Positions 28,038-36,503 are shown, numbered from the stretch's first letter. The stretch is 64,000 bases of DNA from Streptomyces sp. DH37 (GCF_029813835.1 NZ_JARVKV010000001.1:124001-188000), one strand, 5' to 3'. Notes: generated from the sequence alone by a model not told the origin. Translations and numbers: made by a program.

Positions 28038-28574
28038 CTACCGCGGGCCGGGCACGTACTTGTAGCCCACCCGCCGCACGGTGACGATGCGGTGCCGGTG
28101 GGCCGCCCCCAGCTTGCGGCGCAGCCGCGCGACGTGGACGTCGACGGTGCGTCCGTCGCCGACGTGGGTGTGGCCCCAGACGCTGTTGACCAGGTGCTCG
28201 CGGGAGTGGACCCGGTGGGGGTGCGCGACGAGCCGGGCCAGGAGCGCGAACTCCAGGAACGTCAGGTCGAGTTCGCGCCCTTCCACCTCGGCCACGTGGC
28301 GCGCGGTGTCGATGTGGACCAGGTCGTCGCCCCGGATCACCGGGGAAGGGGCGTCGTCCCGGGCGACGGGCCGGATCCGCGGGCTGAGCCCGCTCGCGGT
28401 GAGGAGCGCCGCGGGATCGACGTCTTCGGGCAGGAAGAGGAGGTAGCCGACGAGCGGTGTCGCGTCACCGCCTTCCACGCCGTCCGGTCCCTCCTCCCGG
28501 ACCGGTCGCGGGCGGTGGGGGGTGGGGAGAGGGGTGTCGGGGCGGAGGGCGCGGGCCGGCAGTGCCACGGTCAT
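28038..28574 (-). CDS. Winged-helix (OmpR/PhoB-type) regulator lacking a receiver domain
   Basis: A 178-residue protein whose C-terminal 100 residues are an OmpR/PhoB effector domain (ELDLTFLEFALLARLVAHPH, VHSREHLVNSVWG, GRTVDVHVARLRRKLG, IVTVRRVGYKYVP). The N-terminal part has only VGYLLFLPEDVDPAALL and a Pro/Arg-rich lead, with no receiver domain and no phosphorylatable Asp. It therefore acts as a one-component regulator. ATG at 28574 is preceded by AAAGGA. A G11 tract lies 25 bp upstream and an RRHVDF-type leader-peptide ORF about 190 bp upstream on the same strand. Confidence 0.88.
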   Translation of the reverse strand: MTVALPARALRPDTPLPTPHRPRPVREEGPDGVEGGDATPLVGYLLFLPEDVDPAALLTASGLSPRIRPVARDDAPSPVIRGDDLVHIDTARHVAEVEGRELDLTFLEFALLARLVAHPHRVHSREHLVNSVWGHTHVGDGRTVDVHVARLRRKLGAAHRHRIVTVRRVGYKYVPGPR

Positions 28575-28598
28575 CGGATCGGTCCTTTCGCGGTGTGC

Positions 28599-28609
28599 GG
28601 GGGGGGGGG
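28599..28609. repeat. Homopolymeric G11 tract in a 5' leader
   Basis: Eleven consecutive G on the plus strand (C on the coding strand) lie 25-35 bp upstream of the winged-helix regulator start. Tracts of this length are prone to slippage and would alter promoter or leader spacing. Confidence 0.8.
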
Positions 28610-28764
28610 CGTGGCAGGTCGCTGGGCCGGGAGGGGAGGGGAGCGGGGCGGGAAGGGCGCGGAGGCGGACACCGGCCGGTCCCGGACGCGGTACGGCGGC
28701 AGCGGACATGCCTGGGAGCCCCGGGGAGGGGCGGGGGAGGCGACGCGCGGAGCGGCGACGCGTC

Positions 28765-28857
28765 CTAGGCGCGTCGGCAGGCAGCACCGGCCACACGACG
28801 GAAGTCGACGTGCCGGCGGCGTACGAGCGGCTGCTGCGTGCGGGACATGTCCGTCAT
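28765..28857 (-). CDS. RRHVDF-type leader peptide (30 aa, or 27 aa from the second Met)
   Basis: A short ORF reading MTDMSRTQQPLVRRRHVDFR and continuing to RRVAGAACRRA. The core RRRHVDFxRVxxAxCR matches a family of short Streptomyces peptides annotated as putative leader peptides, which I recall being found upstream of sulfur- and cysteine-related genes and suspected to act in cis. GGAGCCAGC precedes the ATG at 28857; the ATG at 28848 has a weaker site. A small inverted repeat (GACGCG / CGCGTC, 28742-28764) immediately follows the stop in the transcript. On the same strand the next gene is the receiver-less winged-helix regulator. Confidence 0.7.
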   Translation of the reverse strand: MTDMSRTQQPLVRRRHVDFRRVAGAACRRA

Positions 28858-29159
28858 CCTGCTGGCTCCGTGAGATGGCGTCAAGCTTCCCGAGTGAACT
28901 GGTGGGGAAACTGGGGAAGCGTGGCGCGGGGACTCCGGGGCGCGCCGAGCGGAGGCGTCCCGGAGGCGCCCGCCGCGGGAGCCCACGCCGGACGCGGAGG
29001 TCTTCCACCTGCGACGAACCCGTTCACCGAGGCCGATCGGCGATCCTCGTCCCGATTGCTGATACGCGGCTGTCCGCATGTCGGGCGGCCACTTGCCGCA
29101 GTGGACGTTCGCCCCCACTATCCCTACCTATCAAGTGTGGAAACTAGGAATTGCGTGAG
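28858..29159. other. Divergent promoter region between leader peptide and TauE/SafE gene
   Basis: No further gene. It must hold the promoter for the minus-strand leader-peptide transcript and the plus-strand permease. Near the permease it turns AT-richer (CTATCCCTACCTATCAAG, about 29118-29135, then GGAAACTAGG), a likely operator or promoter. Confidence 0.5.
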
Positions 29160-30116
29160 GTGGCTGTGAGAACCCTGATCCTGCTGGCCCTGGCCGGGCT
29201 CGGCGCCCAACTGGTGGACGGAAGCCTGGGCATGGCCTACGGCGTCACCTCCACCACCCTGTTGCTCGCGATCGGCACCAACCCCGCCGCGGCGTCCGCC
29301 ACCGTGCACCTGGCGGAGATCGGCACCACCCTGGCCTCGGGCGCCGCCCACTGGCGCTTCGGCAACGTCGACTGGCGCGTGGTGGTGAGGATCGGCATCC
29401 CGGGCGCGATAGGCGCGTTCGCCGGCGCCACCTTCCTGTCCAAGCTCTCCACGGACACGGCCAAGCCCGTGATGGCCCTCATCCTGCTGGGCCTGGGCCT
29501 GTACGTCCTGACCCGGTTCACGTTCGCCGGGCTCCCCCAGGACAGGCTCGGCAAGCCGCTGCGCAAGAGGTTCCTGTCCCCGCTGGGCGTCGTCGCCGGT
29601 TTCCTGGACGCCACCGGGGGCGGCGGCTGGGGGCCGGTCGGCACGCCCGCGATCCTGGCCAGCGGCCGCATGGAACCGCGCAAGGTGATCGGCTCGATCG
29701 ACACCAGCGAGTTCCTCGTCGCCGTAGCCGCCAGCATCGGCTTCCTCGTCGGCCTCGGCTCGGAGGGCGTCAACGCGAGCTGGGCCGCGGCCCTGCTGGT
29801 CGGCGGCCTGATCGCCGCGCCCGTCGCCGCGTGGCTGGTGCGCCACGTCCCCCCGCGCGTCCTCGGGTCCGCGGTGGGAGGCCTCATCATCCTGACCAAC
29901 GCCCGCACCCTGCTGCGCAGCGACTGGATCGACGCGGGCGACGCCACCCAGTGGACGGTGTACGGGGTCGTCTACGCCGCGTGGGCGGCGGCCCTGGCCT
30001 ACTCGATCCGGGAGCACCGCCGGCAGAGCGCGGCGGCGCAGCCCGCGCACGCCGTGGCGGACGGCGCCGACGACACCGCGGAGACCCGGCCCGCCGCGAA
30101 CGTCACCACGGTCTGA
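29160..30116 (+). CDS. TauE/SafE-family sulfite/sulfonate permease
   Basis: A 318-residue membrane protein with about eight hydrophobic segments and two related halves, each starting with the family pattern: GLGAQLVDGSLGMAYGVTST and LGVVAGFLDATGGGGWGPVG. TauE/SafE proteins export sulfite, sulfonate or related organic anions. GTG at 29160 is chosen because AGGAA lies about ten bases upstream; TTG 29151 and GTG 29166 are alternatives. The C-terminus ends in a hydrophilic Ala-rich tail. It precedes an SfnB/DszC-like gene on the same strand, consistent with organosulfur use. Confidence 0.88.
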   Translation: MAVRTLILLALAGLGAQLVDGSLGMAYGVTSTTLLLAIGTNPAAASATVHLAEIGTTLASGAAHWRFGNVDWRVVVRIGIPGAIGAFAGATFLSKLSTDTAKPVMALILLGLGLYVLTRFTFAGLPQDRLGKPLRKRFLSPLGVVAGFLDATGGGGWGPVGTPAILASGRMEPRKVIGSIDTSEFLVAVAASIGFLVGLGSEGVNASWAAALLVGGLIAAPVAAWLVRHVPPRVLGSAVGGLIILTNARTLLRSDWIDAGDATQWTVYGVVYAAWAAALAYSIREHRRQSAAAQPAHAVADGADDTAETRPAANVTTV

Positions 30117-30219
30117 AGGGAACGGGCCCGGGCAGGGCCCTTCCCGGTCCGCCCGGCCCCGCACGCCCATCGCCGGCAGGCGCTCGCCCGGCATCCCCCG
30201 ACCGACCCCGGAGGTACCC

Positions 30220-30300
30220 ATGCCACCTGTCACCCCCCACGCCCCGGCCGCGTGCGCGGTCCGCTCCCCGTGGTCCCGAGCGCGCCGGGCGCGACGGTGA
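30220..30300 (+). CDS. Short upstream ORF (26 aa) overlapping the SfnB-like gene, possible uORF or frameshift relic
   Basis: GGAGGT at 30210-30215 is followed four bases later by an ATG that opens MPPVTPHAPAACAVRSPWSR and ends RARRARR at TGA 30298-30300. The stop overlaps a GTG at 30297 in the frame of the next gene (GTGA). This is the best ribosome site in the region, yet it is out of frame with the enzyme. It may be a genuine upstream peptide coupled to the enzyme, or the original N-terminus split off by a one-base indel. Confidence 0.45.
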   Translation: MPPVTPHAPAACAVRSPWSRARRARR

Positions 30301-31520
30301 ACGTCACCGCGCCCGGCGCCCCGGAGACGTGGACCGCCCCCGGCGCCGGCGGCCTGTGGCCGCGCGTCGCCCGCGAACTCGCCGACGACCTCGCCGTCGA
30401 CATCCTCGCCCGCGACCGAGCGGGCAGGCCCCCGCTCGAGGAGGTCTCACGACTCCGCGAAGCCGGCTTCCTCGGGCTGCTGACCCCGCCCGGACCGCGG
30501 GGACGGGGCGTCGACTGGCGGCGGGCCTGCGCGCTCATCCGCGAGATCGCCGCGGTCGACAGCTCCGTCGGCGAACTCCTGGCACGCCACTACGCCCTGT
30601 CCTGGGCCGGCCGCCTCGTCGCCGGGCCCGAGCGCGCCGCCGGGCTCGAACGCCGCACCGCCGAGGAGCAGTGGCTGTGGGCGGGGGACGTCGACGCGCC
30701 CGGCACCGGGGCGGTCACCGGCCTCACCCTCGCCCCCCTGGGCGACGGGTACGTCCTCAACGGGCGCCGGACCCTCGCCGCGGGGGTGGCCGTGGCGGAC
30801 CGGCTCGTCCTGGACGCGGTGTGCGCGGTCACGGGCGCGTCGCTCGTCGTGGTGGTGGACCCGTCCCATGCCGGTGTGGTGGCCGACGCCCTGCACGACC
30901 GCCTCGGCCAGCGGCTCGCGGGGGCGGGCGACGTCCGCTTCCACGACGTCCCGGTCGACGCGGAGCACGTGCTCGGCGCCGGTCCGCACGACGAGCACGC
31001 GGCCAGGGCCTCGGCCGCGCTCGCCCCGCAGGCCCTCCGGCTCGCCCTCGCCCACGTCGAACTGGCCATCGCCGAGGGCGCCCTGGCGGAGGCCCGGGAC
31101 GTGAGCCGGAGGACCCCGCCCCCGTGGACGGCCACCGGAGCGGAGCGGGAGTACGGTCCTCCGGACGAGGAGGCCGACCTCCTGCTCGCCTACGGGAAAC
31201 TGGCGGCCGCCGCCCACACCGCCGCGGCGGTGGTCGAGCGCGCCACGGAGGCGCTGGCGCGGGAGCTCGGCGCCCCGCACGGCGCCGGCGCCCCGCCGCA
31301 CGGCGCCGACACGGCGGTGCTCGTGGCCACCGCCGAAGCCGTCACCGGCAGGACCGCGCTGCACATCACCGGGCGGGTCCTCGAACTCGCCGACGGCCCG
31401 GGGCTCGACAGGTTCTGGCGCAACGCGCGCGTCCTGACGGCGCGGAACCCGACCGCCTCCCGGCTGCGCGACATCGGCGACCACTACCTGCACGGAGCGC
31501 GCATCCCTTCCACGCCGTAG
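30297..31520 (+). CDS. SfnB/DszC-like acyl-CoA-dehydrogenase-fold flavin enzyme
   Basis: A 407-residue protein with the acyl-CoA dehydrogenase fold but with features of the SfnB/DszC monooxygenase branch: VSRLREAGFLGLLTPPGPRG, DSSVGELLARHYALSW, LNGRRTLAAGV and the C-terminal DRFWRNARVLTARNPTASR followed by LRDIGDHYL. Such enzymes use reduced flavin and oxygen to oxidise sulfur compounds. It lies about 180 bp after the TauE/SafE permease. I start it at GTG 30297, overlapping the short upstream ORF; GTG 30252 is the other option. Gly/Ala/His-rich insert APHGAGAPPHGADT is unusual. Function in sulfur acquisition is inferred from family and context. Confidence 0.8.
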   Translation: MNVTAPGAPETWTAPGAGGLWPRVARELADDLAVDILARDRAGRPPLEEVSRLREAGFLGLLTPPGPRGRGVDWRRACALIREIAAVDSSVGELLARHYALSWAGRLVAGPERAAGLERRTAEEQWLWAGDVDAPGTGAVTGLTLAPLGDGYVLNGRRTLAAGVAVADRLVLDAVCAVTGASLVVVVDPSHAGVVADALHDRLGQRLAGAGDVRFHDVPVDAEHVLGAGPHDEHAARASAALAPQALRLALAHVELAIAEGALAEARDVSRRTPPPWTATGAEREYGPPDEEADLLLAYGKLAAAAHTAAAVVERATEALARELGAPHGAGAPPHGADTAVLVATAEAVTGRTALHITGRVLELADGPGLDRFWRNARVLTARNPTASRLRDIGDHYLHGARIPSTP

Positions 31521-32027
31521 GGGCGGTCGAGCCGGGCACTCCGCCGCCACCGGCGCCGGCCGCCCGCGGACCCCCCTCGGCCCCGGGGGAGGGACATGCC
31601 CGCCGCACCCCTGACAACCGCGCCGTCCCTCCGGGGCGGGACCGCCGTCACGCACGGTCTGCCCCGCCTCGGTGGTGCCTCGGGGATGCGTCGGTGCTGC
31701 CGACGTGGGCATGAGACCCCGCACGGGCGTGGGCCGGACCTCGCGCGACCCGCTCCCGGACGCCGTGACGCCGCTTCCCTCCCCCGCGGCGGCCGGCCCT
31801 CCACGTCCGCCCCGGCGCCCGGGCCGGGAGGCGCCGCCGGCCGCCGGGGCCATACCTTGTTACCGGGGGTAGCACGGAAGGGCGCCCTTGCTTTACATTT
31901 TGTCTAACAAGCGCGGAGGGGTGGCTTCCGGGGATCCGCCGGGTCCGGGAGCGGACCGGCGGCGCGGCGGCCGCCTCCCGGCGCGACGGGCGGACAGGGA
32001 ACGTCGCACACGTTTCGAGGAGCGCAC
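31521..32027. other. Gene-free region with an AT-rich promoter and inverted repeats
   Basis: No convincing gene. Near 31850-31911 the sequence becomes AT-rich: CTTGTTA (31856-31862) is repeated inverted as TAACAAG (31905-31911), and the second copy lies in a local dyad TTGT-CTA-ACAA (31900-31910). This is a probable regulator-bound promoter for the AurF-like operon; the transcript would have a leader of roughly 110 bases. Confidence 0.5.
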
Positions 32028-32948
32028 ATGACGAGCACCACCGGCACCGTTCGACCGACGGCACAGGACCGGCACGGAGAGCACGACGTCGCCCGGCGGC
32101 TGCTCGACTCGGCGGCGAGGCTGGCGTACGACCCGGCCGTGGAGGTGGACTGGGAGACGCCGCTGGACAAGGACTTCCACGGCGCCAGCCCCGAGTGGAG
32201 CACCCTCTACGGCACGCCCTACTGGGACGAGCTGACCGACGCGCAGCGCAAGGAGCTGACGCGGCAGGAGGCCGCCTCGGTGGCCAGCACGGGCATCTGG
32301 TTCGAGATGATCCTCCAGCAGATGGTGCTGCGCGACATCTACGCCAAGGACCCCACCAGCGCCGAGTTCCAGTGGGCGCTGACCGAGATAGCCGAGGAGT
32401 GCCGGCACTCGATCATGTTCGCCCGCGGGGCCCAGAAGCTGGGCGCCCCGCCCTACCGGCCGCACCGGTTCGCCCTGGAACTCGGCCGGGCGTTCAAGAC
32501 GCTGGCGTTCGGCGAGGCGGCGTACGCGGCGATCCTGGTGGCCGAGGAGGTCCTCGACGTCATGCAGCGCGACTGGATGCGCGACGAGCGGGTCGTGCCG
32601 TTCGTCCGCACCATCAACAACATCCACGTCGTCGAGGAGTCCCGGCACATGAAGTTCGCCCGCGACGAGACGCGCAAGCGCCTCGCGGGCGCCGGCCCGC
32701 TGCGCCGCCGGATCCACGCCCTGGTGATCGCGATCGCGGCCTACGTCATCGTCACCAGCATGGTGAACCGCAAGGTCTACGCCAACGCCGGACTCGACGA
32801 GCGGCGTGCCGTCAGGGAGGCGAGGGCCAACGAGCACCACAAGTCCATGATGCGATCCAGCTGTTCGGGGCTCATGGAGTTCCTCGCCTCCGCCGGCCTG
32901 CTGACGAAGCCGGCGCTGGTGTTCTACAAGCGCGCCCACCTGATCTGA
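32028..32948 (+). CDS. AurF-like diiron oxygenase
   Basis: A 306-residue helical protein of the AurF (p-aminobenzoate N-oxygenase) family. Likely diiron ligands lie in ALTEIAEECRHSIMFARG and in INNIHVVEESRHMKFARDE, the paired ExxRH motifs of this family; further ligands are expected in TRQEAASVASTGIWFEMIL and in NEHHKSM. AurF-type enzymes oxidise aryl amines or activate other substrates with O2. ATG at 32028, preceded by GAGGAGC. It is followed 18 bp later by a ferredoxin-ferredoxin-reductase fusion that could reduce its diiron centre. Substrate unknown; no biosynthetic cluster surrounds it. Confidence 0.9.
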   Translation: MTSTTGTVRPTAQDRHGEHDVARRLLDSAARLAYDPAVEVDWETPLDKDFHGASPEWSTLYGTPYWDELTDAQRKELTRQEAASVASTGIWFEMILQQMVLRDIYAKDPTSAEFQWALTEIAEECRHSIMFARGAQKLGAPPYRPHRFALELGRAFKTLAFGEAAYAAILVAEEVLDVMQRDWMRDERVVPFVRTINNIHVVEESRHMKFARDETRKRLAGAGPLRRRIHALVIAIAAYVIVTSMVNRKVYANAGLDERRAVREARANEHHKSMMRSSCSGLMEFLASAGLLTKPALVFYKRAHLI

Positions 32949-32966
32949 CGCCGAGCGAGCCGCGAC

Positions 32967-34622
32967 ATGACCCACGTCATCACCCAGAACTGCTGCACCG
33001 ACGCCGCCTGCGTCGCCGTCTGCCCGGTCAACTGCATCCACCCGACTCCCGAGGAACGGGCCTTCGGCAGCACGGAGATGCTGTACGTCGACCCGAGGGC
33101 CTGCATCGACTGCGGCGCCTGCGCGGACGCCTGCCCGGTGGACGCGATCCTCCCCGAGGACCGCCTCACCGGCGCGCAGCGGGAGTACGCCGCCGTCAAC
33201 GCGGCGTACTTCGGGGACGAGGAGCCCGAACCCGCCGACCACGGCCCGAACTTCCACGCCTGGGGGAGTCCCGCGTTCGAGCGCAGCCTGCCGTCCGACT
33301 TCGCGCCGCTGCGCGTCGCGGTCGTCGGCACCGGCCCGGCCGGCATGTACGCCGCCGAGGACCTGCTGCTGCACACCAACGCCGAGGTGACGCTCATCGA
33401 CCGGATGCCGGTGGCCGGCGGCCTCGTGCGGTACGGCGTGGCACCGGACCACCCGGGGACCAGGAAGGTCGGCGACACCTTCGCGCGGCTCCACGCGCAC
33501 CCGCGGGTCCGCATGTACCTGGGGCTCGACGTGGGCGGGGACGTCACGCCGGAGGAGCTGGCCGCGCACCACGACGCGGTCGTCTACGCGGTCGGGGCCC
33601 GCGCCGACCGCCGTCTGGGGATCCCGGGCGAGGACCTGCCCGGAAGCGTTCCGGCCACCACGTTCGTCGCCTGGTACAACGCCCACCCGGAGACCGCCCC
33701 GGACGCCGTGGGCCTGTCCGGCGAGCGGGTGGCCGTGGTCGGCAACGGCAACGTCGCCCTCGACGTCGCCCGGATCCTGACGGCCGACCCGGAGGCCCTG
33801 GCCTCCACCGACATCGCCGGCCACGCGCTCGAGGCGCTGCGCGCCGGGAAGGTGCGGGAGGTGGTCCTCCTCGGGCGTCGCGGCCCCGAGGACGCGGCCT
33901 GCACCAGACCGGAGCTGCTCGCCCTCAAGCACCTGCCCGGTGTGGACCTGGTCGTGGACGACCACGACCCCCGCATCGGGGCGCGCATCGACGCGGCCGG
34001 ACCGGAGGACAGGGCCGCGGTGCTGCGGGGCGTCGCCCGCCACGCCGTGGACTGGTCCCTCCCGCCCGCACCGGGACGGCGCATCGTGCTCCGCTTCCAC
34101 TCCGCGCCCGTGGAGGTGATCGGTGACGGGAGCGTGCGCGCCGTCCGCGCCACGGCGGCCGGGGGAGAGCTGGAGATACCGGTCGGCATGGTGGTGCGGG
34201 CGGTAGGCCACCGGGGCGTGCCGGTCGCCGGGCTGCCGTTCGATGACTCCACCGGCACCGTTCCGCACGAGGGCGGGCGGGTGGCCGGACGGCCGGGGAC
34301 GTACGTCGTGGGCTGGATCAAGCGCGGGCCCTCGGGCGGCATCGGCGCCAACCGCGCCTGCGCGGCCGAGACGGTCGGCACCCTGCTCGGCGACGCGCTC
34401 GACGGAGCCCTGCCCACGCCCGAGCACGGCGCGAAGGCCTTCCGCCGGCTCGTGCGGAGCCGCAACCGCCACCTGGTGGACGCCCGCGGCCTGGCCGCGA
34501 TCGACCGGGCCGAGGTGGCCCGCGGGCGCCGGGACGGCCGGCCGCGGGACAGACTGGCCACCGTCCCCGAACTGGTGGCGGCGGCGAGGGGCGGCCGCCG
34601 GCTGCTTCCGCTCACGCGCTGA
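32967..34622 (+). CDS. Ferredoxin fused to ferredoxin-NADP reductase (FprB-like)
   Basis: A 551-residue electron-transfer protein. Residues 1-70 are an iron-sulfur ferredoxin (CCTDAACVAVCPVNC and CIDCGACADACPVDAI). From residue 110 it is an adrenodoxin-reductase-like flavoprotein with FAD-binding RVAVVGTGPAGMYAAEDLL, VRYGVAPDHPGTRKV and NADP-binding VAVVGNGNVALDVARIL, ending with GWIKRGPSGGIGANRACA. This is the domain order of mycobacterial FprB. The start ATG at 32967 lies 18 bp after the AurF-like gene, and the two are evidently co-transcribed, suggesting a self-contained NADPH-to-diiron electron path. Confidence 0.93.
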   Translation: MTHVITQNCCTDAACVAVCPVNCIHPTPEERAFGSTEMLYVDPRACIDCGACADACPVDAILPEDRLTGAQREYAAVNAAYFGDEEPEPADHGPNFHAWGSPAFERSLPSDFAPLRVAVVGTGPAGMYAAEDLLLHTNAEVTLIDRMPVAGGLVRYGVAPDHPGTRKVGDTFARLHAHPRVRMYLGLDVGGDVTPEELAAHHDAVVYAVGARADRRLGIPGEDLPGSVPATTFVAWYNAHPETAPDAVGLSGERVAVVGNGNVALDVARILTADPEALASTDIAGHALEALRAGKVREVVLLGRRGPEDAACTRPELLALKHLPGVDLVVDDHDPRIGARIDAAGPEDRAAVLRGVARHAVDWSLPPAPGRRIVLRFHSAPVEVIGDGSVRAVRATAAGGELEIPVGMVVRAVGHRGVPVAGLPFDDSTGTVPHEGGRVAGRPGTYVVGWIKRGPSGGIGANRACAAETVGTLLGDALDGALPTPEHGAKAFRRLVRSRNRHLVDARGLAAIDRAEVARGRRDGRPRDRLATVPELVAAARGGRRLLPLTR

Positions 34623-34658
34623 ACGCCCCGCCGCCGGCGGTGCGAACGGCCGGCCGGC

Positions 34659-34700
34659 CCCGCCCGCGCCTCGCCCCGTCCGGGCGGGGGCGCGGGCGGG
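34659..34700. terminator. Bidirectional terminator hairpin
   Basis: CCCGCCCGCGCC (34659-34670) pairs perfectly with GGCGCGGGCGGG (34689-34700); a second small stem CGCCC/GGGCG forms inside. It separates the convergent FprB-like and dehydrogenase genes. Confidence 0.8.
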
Positions 34701-34752
34701 ACCGGGCGCTCCCGCCCCCCGGCGCGCACGCCGGCCGGGGCGGGGCCCGCGC

Positions 34753-35658
34753 TCAGGTGCGGGTGCCGAGCCGAGGGGCGGGGTCGGCCCGCTCGGTCCT
34801 GGCCTCGATCGCGTGGAGGACGGCCACCATGTCGGACCCGCCGTGTCCCAGCGCGACGGTCTCGCCGAAGAGGGAGTGGCAGACGTCCAGCAGGGGCGAG
34901 GCCAGGCCGGCCTCCCGGGCCGCCTCGAAGATCAGCCGGTTGTTCTTCAGGACGTCCAGGGCGGCGGCCTGGACGTCGAAGTCGCGGGCCAGCAGTTTGG
35001 GCGCCTTCATGCGGGAGACGCCGCTGGCCATCGGTCCGGCGTCGAGCACGGCCAGGAACCGCTCCCGGTCCAGTCCGTGGCGGTCGGCGAAGTGGAAGGC
35101 CTCGGTGAGGCCGGTGACCATGGTGATCAGGAACAGGTTCACCGCGAGCTTCATCAGCAGCGCGTTCGGCGCCGGCCCGCAGAGGAACGTCTCGCGGCAC
35201 ATCGGCCGCAGCAGCGGACGGACCGACTCCACCGCCGTCCGCTCCCCGGCCAGCATGGCCACGAGCTGCCCGGCCTCGGCGGGCCCGCGCGATCCGGAGA
35301 CGGGGGCCTCGACGTAACCGCCCCCGGCCGCGCGGACGTCGGCTTCGAGGCCGTGCGAGTAGTCGGGCGACGTCGTTCCCATGTGCACGATCGTGCGCCG
35401 GGCGACGTTCGCGGCGAAGTCCGGCGTGCCGCGTCCCAGGACGGAGTCGATCGCCGCGCCGTCGGCCAGCATGAGGAAGACGACGCGGGCGCGTTCGAGG
35501 ACCTCGGCGGGGCCCGCCGCCACCTCGGCGCCGGCCGCGCGCAACGGCTCGCTCCTGGAGGCGGTGCGGTTCCAGACGGTCAGCGCCGTCCCCGCTCGGG
35601 CCAGATTGAGCGCCATGGGCTGCCCCATGACGCCGAGACCGATGAAACCCACGTCCAC
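34753..35658 (-). CDS. 3-hydroxyisobutyrate-dehydrogenase-like NAD(P)-dependent oxidoreductase
   Basis: A 301-residue beta-hydroxyacid dehydrogenase: nucleotide-binding [21 protein letters not shown] at the N-terminus, substrate-binding [15 protein letters not shown], catalytic-lysine motif [17 protein letters not shown] and the C-terminal [13 protein letters not shown]. It would oxidise a hydroxyacid or reduce an imine or keto acid in this large family. GTG at 35658 with GGAGGGG upstream. It is divergent from a TetR gene, and two palindromes in between make it the obvious target of that regulator. Confidence 0.9.
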   Translation of the reverse strand: MDVGFIGLGVMGQPMALNLARAGTALTVWNRTASRSEPLRAAGAEVAAGPAEVLERARVVFLMLADGAAIDSVLGRGTPDFAANVARRTIVHMGTTSPDYSHGLEADVRAAGGGYVEAPVSGSRGPAEAGQLVAMLAGERTAVESVRPLLRPMCRETFLCGPAPNALLMKLAVNLFLITMVTGLTEAFHFADRHGLDRERFLAVLDAGPMASGVSRMKAPKLLARDFDVQAAALDVLKNNRLIFEAAREAGLASPLLDVCHSLFGETVALGHGGSDMVAVLHAIEARTERADPAPRLGTRT

Positions 35659-35710
35659 CGTGTGCCGCCCCTCCGGCCGGCGTGCTCGCGCAGCCGCCGG
35701 CCTCGTCGCT

Positions 35711-35726
35711 TATGACGCGCGTCATA
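35711..35726. promoter_or_regulatory. TetR-type operator palindrome 1
   Basis: TATGACGCGCGTCATA is a perfect 16-bp palindrome located 53 bp upstream of the dehydrogenase start. It shares the core TGACGxGCGTCA-like pattern with the next palindrome and with one at 39507-39518. Confidence 0.8.
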
Positions 35727-35736
35727 GTAGCGGTCT

Positions 35737-35754
35737 CCATGACGCCCGTCATGG
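35737..35754. promoter_or_regulatory. TetR-type operator palindrome 2
   Basis: CCATGACGCCCGTCATGG has perfect 8-bp arms (CCATGACG/CGTCATGG) around two central bases. Its centre lies 27 bp from that of palindrome 1. Together they should bind the TetR protein encoded at 35907 and control both directions. Confidence 0.8.
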
Positions 35755-35906
35755 AGAACCGGCGCGCGGCCCGCCCGGGCCTGCGCGGCCGGCCGGAGCG
35801 GGGAGGGGGCTCCCGCGCCCGGGGCGGTCCGGGCGGCGTCGTTAGGCTGGTCCGGTCCGCGGGCGAGGACCGCTCGCCCGGCTCGCCACGGGATCGGAGG
35901 TCGGGG

Positions 35907-36503
35907 ATGGCGGTTTCCGGACGGGGGCCGCGCGAGCGGATGGTCTTCAGCGCGGCCCAGCTCATCCGGCGCGGCGGAGTCACCGGGACCGGCCTGCGCG
36001 ACGTCGTCGCCCACGCGCAGGCCCCGCGGGGCTCCCTGCAGCACTACTTCCCGGGCGGCAAGGAGCAGCTCGTCAACGAGGCCGTGGAATGGGCCGGCCG
36101 CTACGCCGCCAAACGCGTCGCCCGGTTCCTCGCGGAGATGCCCGAGCCCTCGCCGAGCCTCCTGTTCGCCGCGATGGTGCGCCAGTGGACCGACGAGTAC
36201 CGGTCGGTCGGGTTCGCGTCGGGCTGCCCCGTCGTCGCCGCGACGGTGGACTGCGCGGAGTCCGCCGAGTCCACCCGGGAGGCCGCCGCCGCCGCGTTCG
36301 CCGCCTGGAACCGGCCGGTGGCGCAGGCGCTGACGGACATGGGCGTGCCGGCCGGGCGTGCCGCCTCGCTGGCGACGCTCATGATCAGCGCGCTGGAGGG
36401 GGCGATCGTGGTGGCCAGGGCCGAGCGTGACGTGCGCGCCCTCACGGTGGTGGCACGGGAGCTCGGCCCCCTCCTGGACGGCGGCGTCGCCCCCCGGGAC
36501 TGA
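35907..36503 (+). CDS. TetR-family regulator (TetR_C LmrA/YxaF-like type)
   Basis: A 198-residue TetR regulator with HTH GPRERMVFSAAQLIRRGGVTGTGLRDVVAHAQAPRGSLQHYFPGGKEQL (given here as consecutive motifs, RGGVTGTGLRDVV and APRGSLQHYFPGG being diagnostic of the LmrA/YxaF group). The conserved FASGCPVVAATVDCA in the ligand domain supports that subgroup, often linked to multidrug exporters. ATG at 35907 has GGAGG six bases upstream. Likely operators are the two palindromes at 35711-35754; a related palindrome precedes the DrrAB-like transporter 3.6 kb away. Confidence 0.9.
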   Translation: MAVSGRGPRERMVFSAAQLIRRGGVTGTGLRDVVAHAQAPRGSLQHYFPGGKEQLVNEAVEWAGRYAAKRVARFLAEMPEPSPSLLFAAMVRQWTDEYRSVGFASGCPVVAATVDCAESAESTREAAAAAFAAWNRPVAQALTDMGVPAGRAASLATLMISALEGAIVVARAERDVRALTVVARELGPLLDGGVAPRD

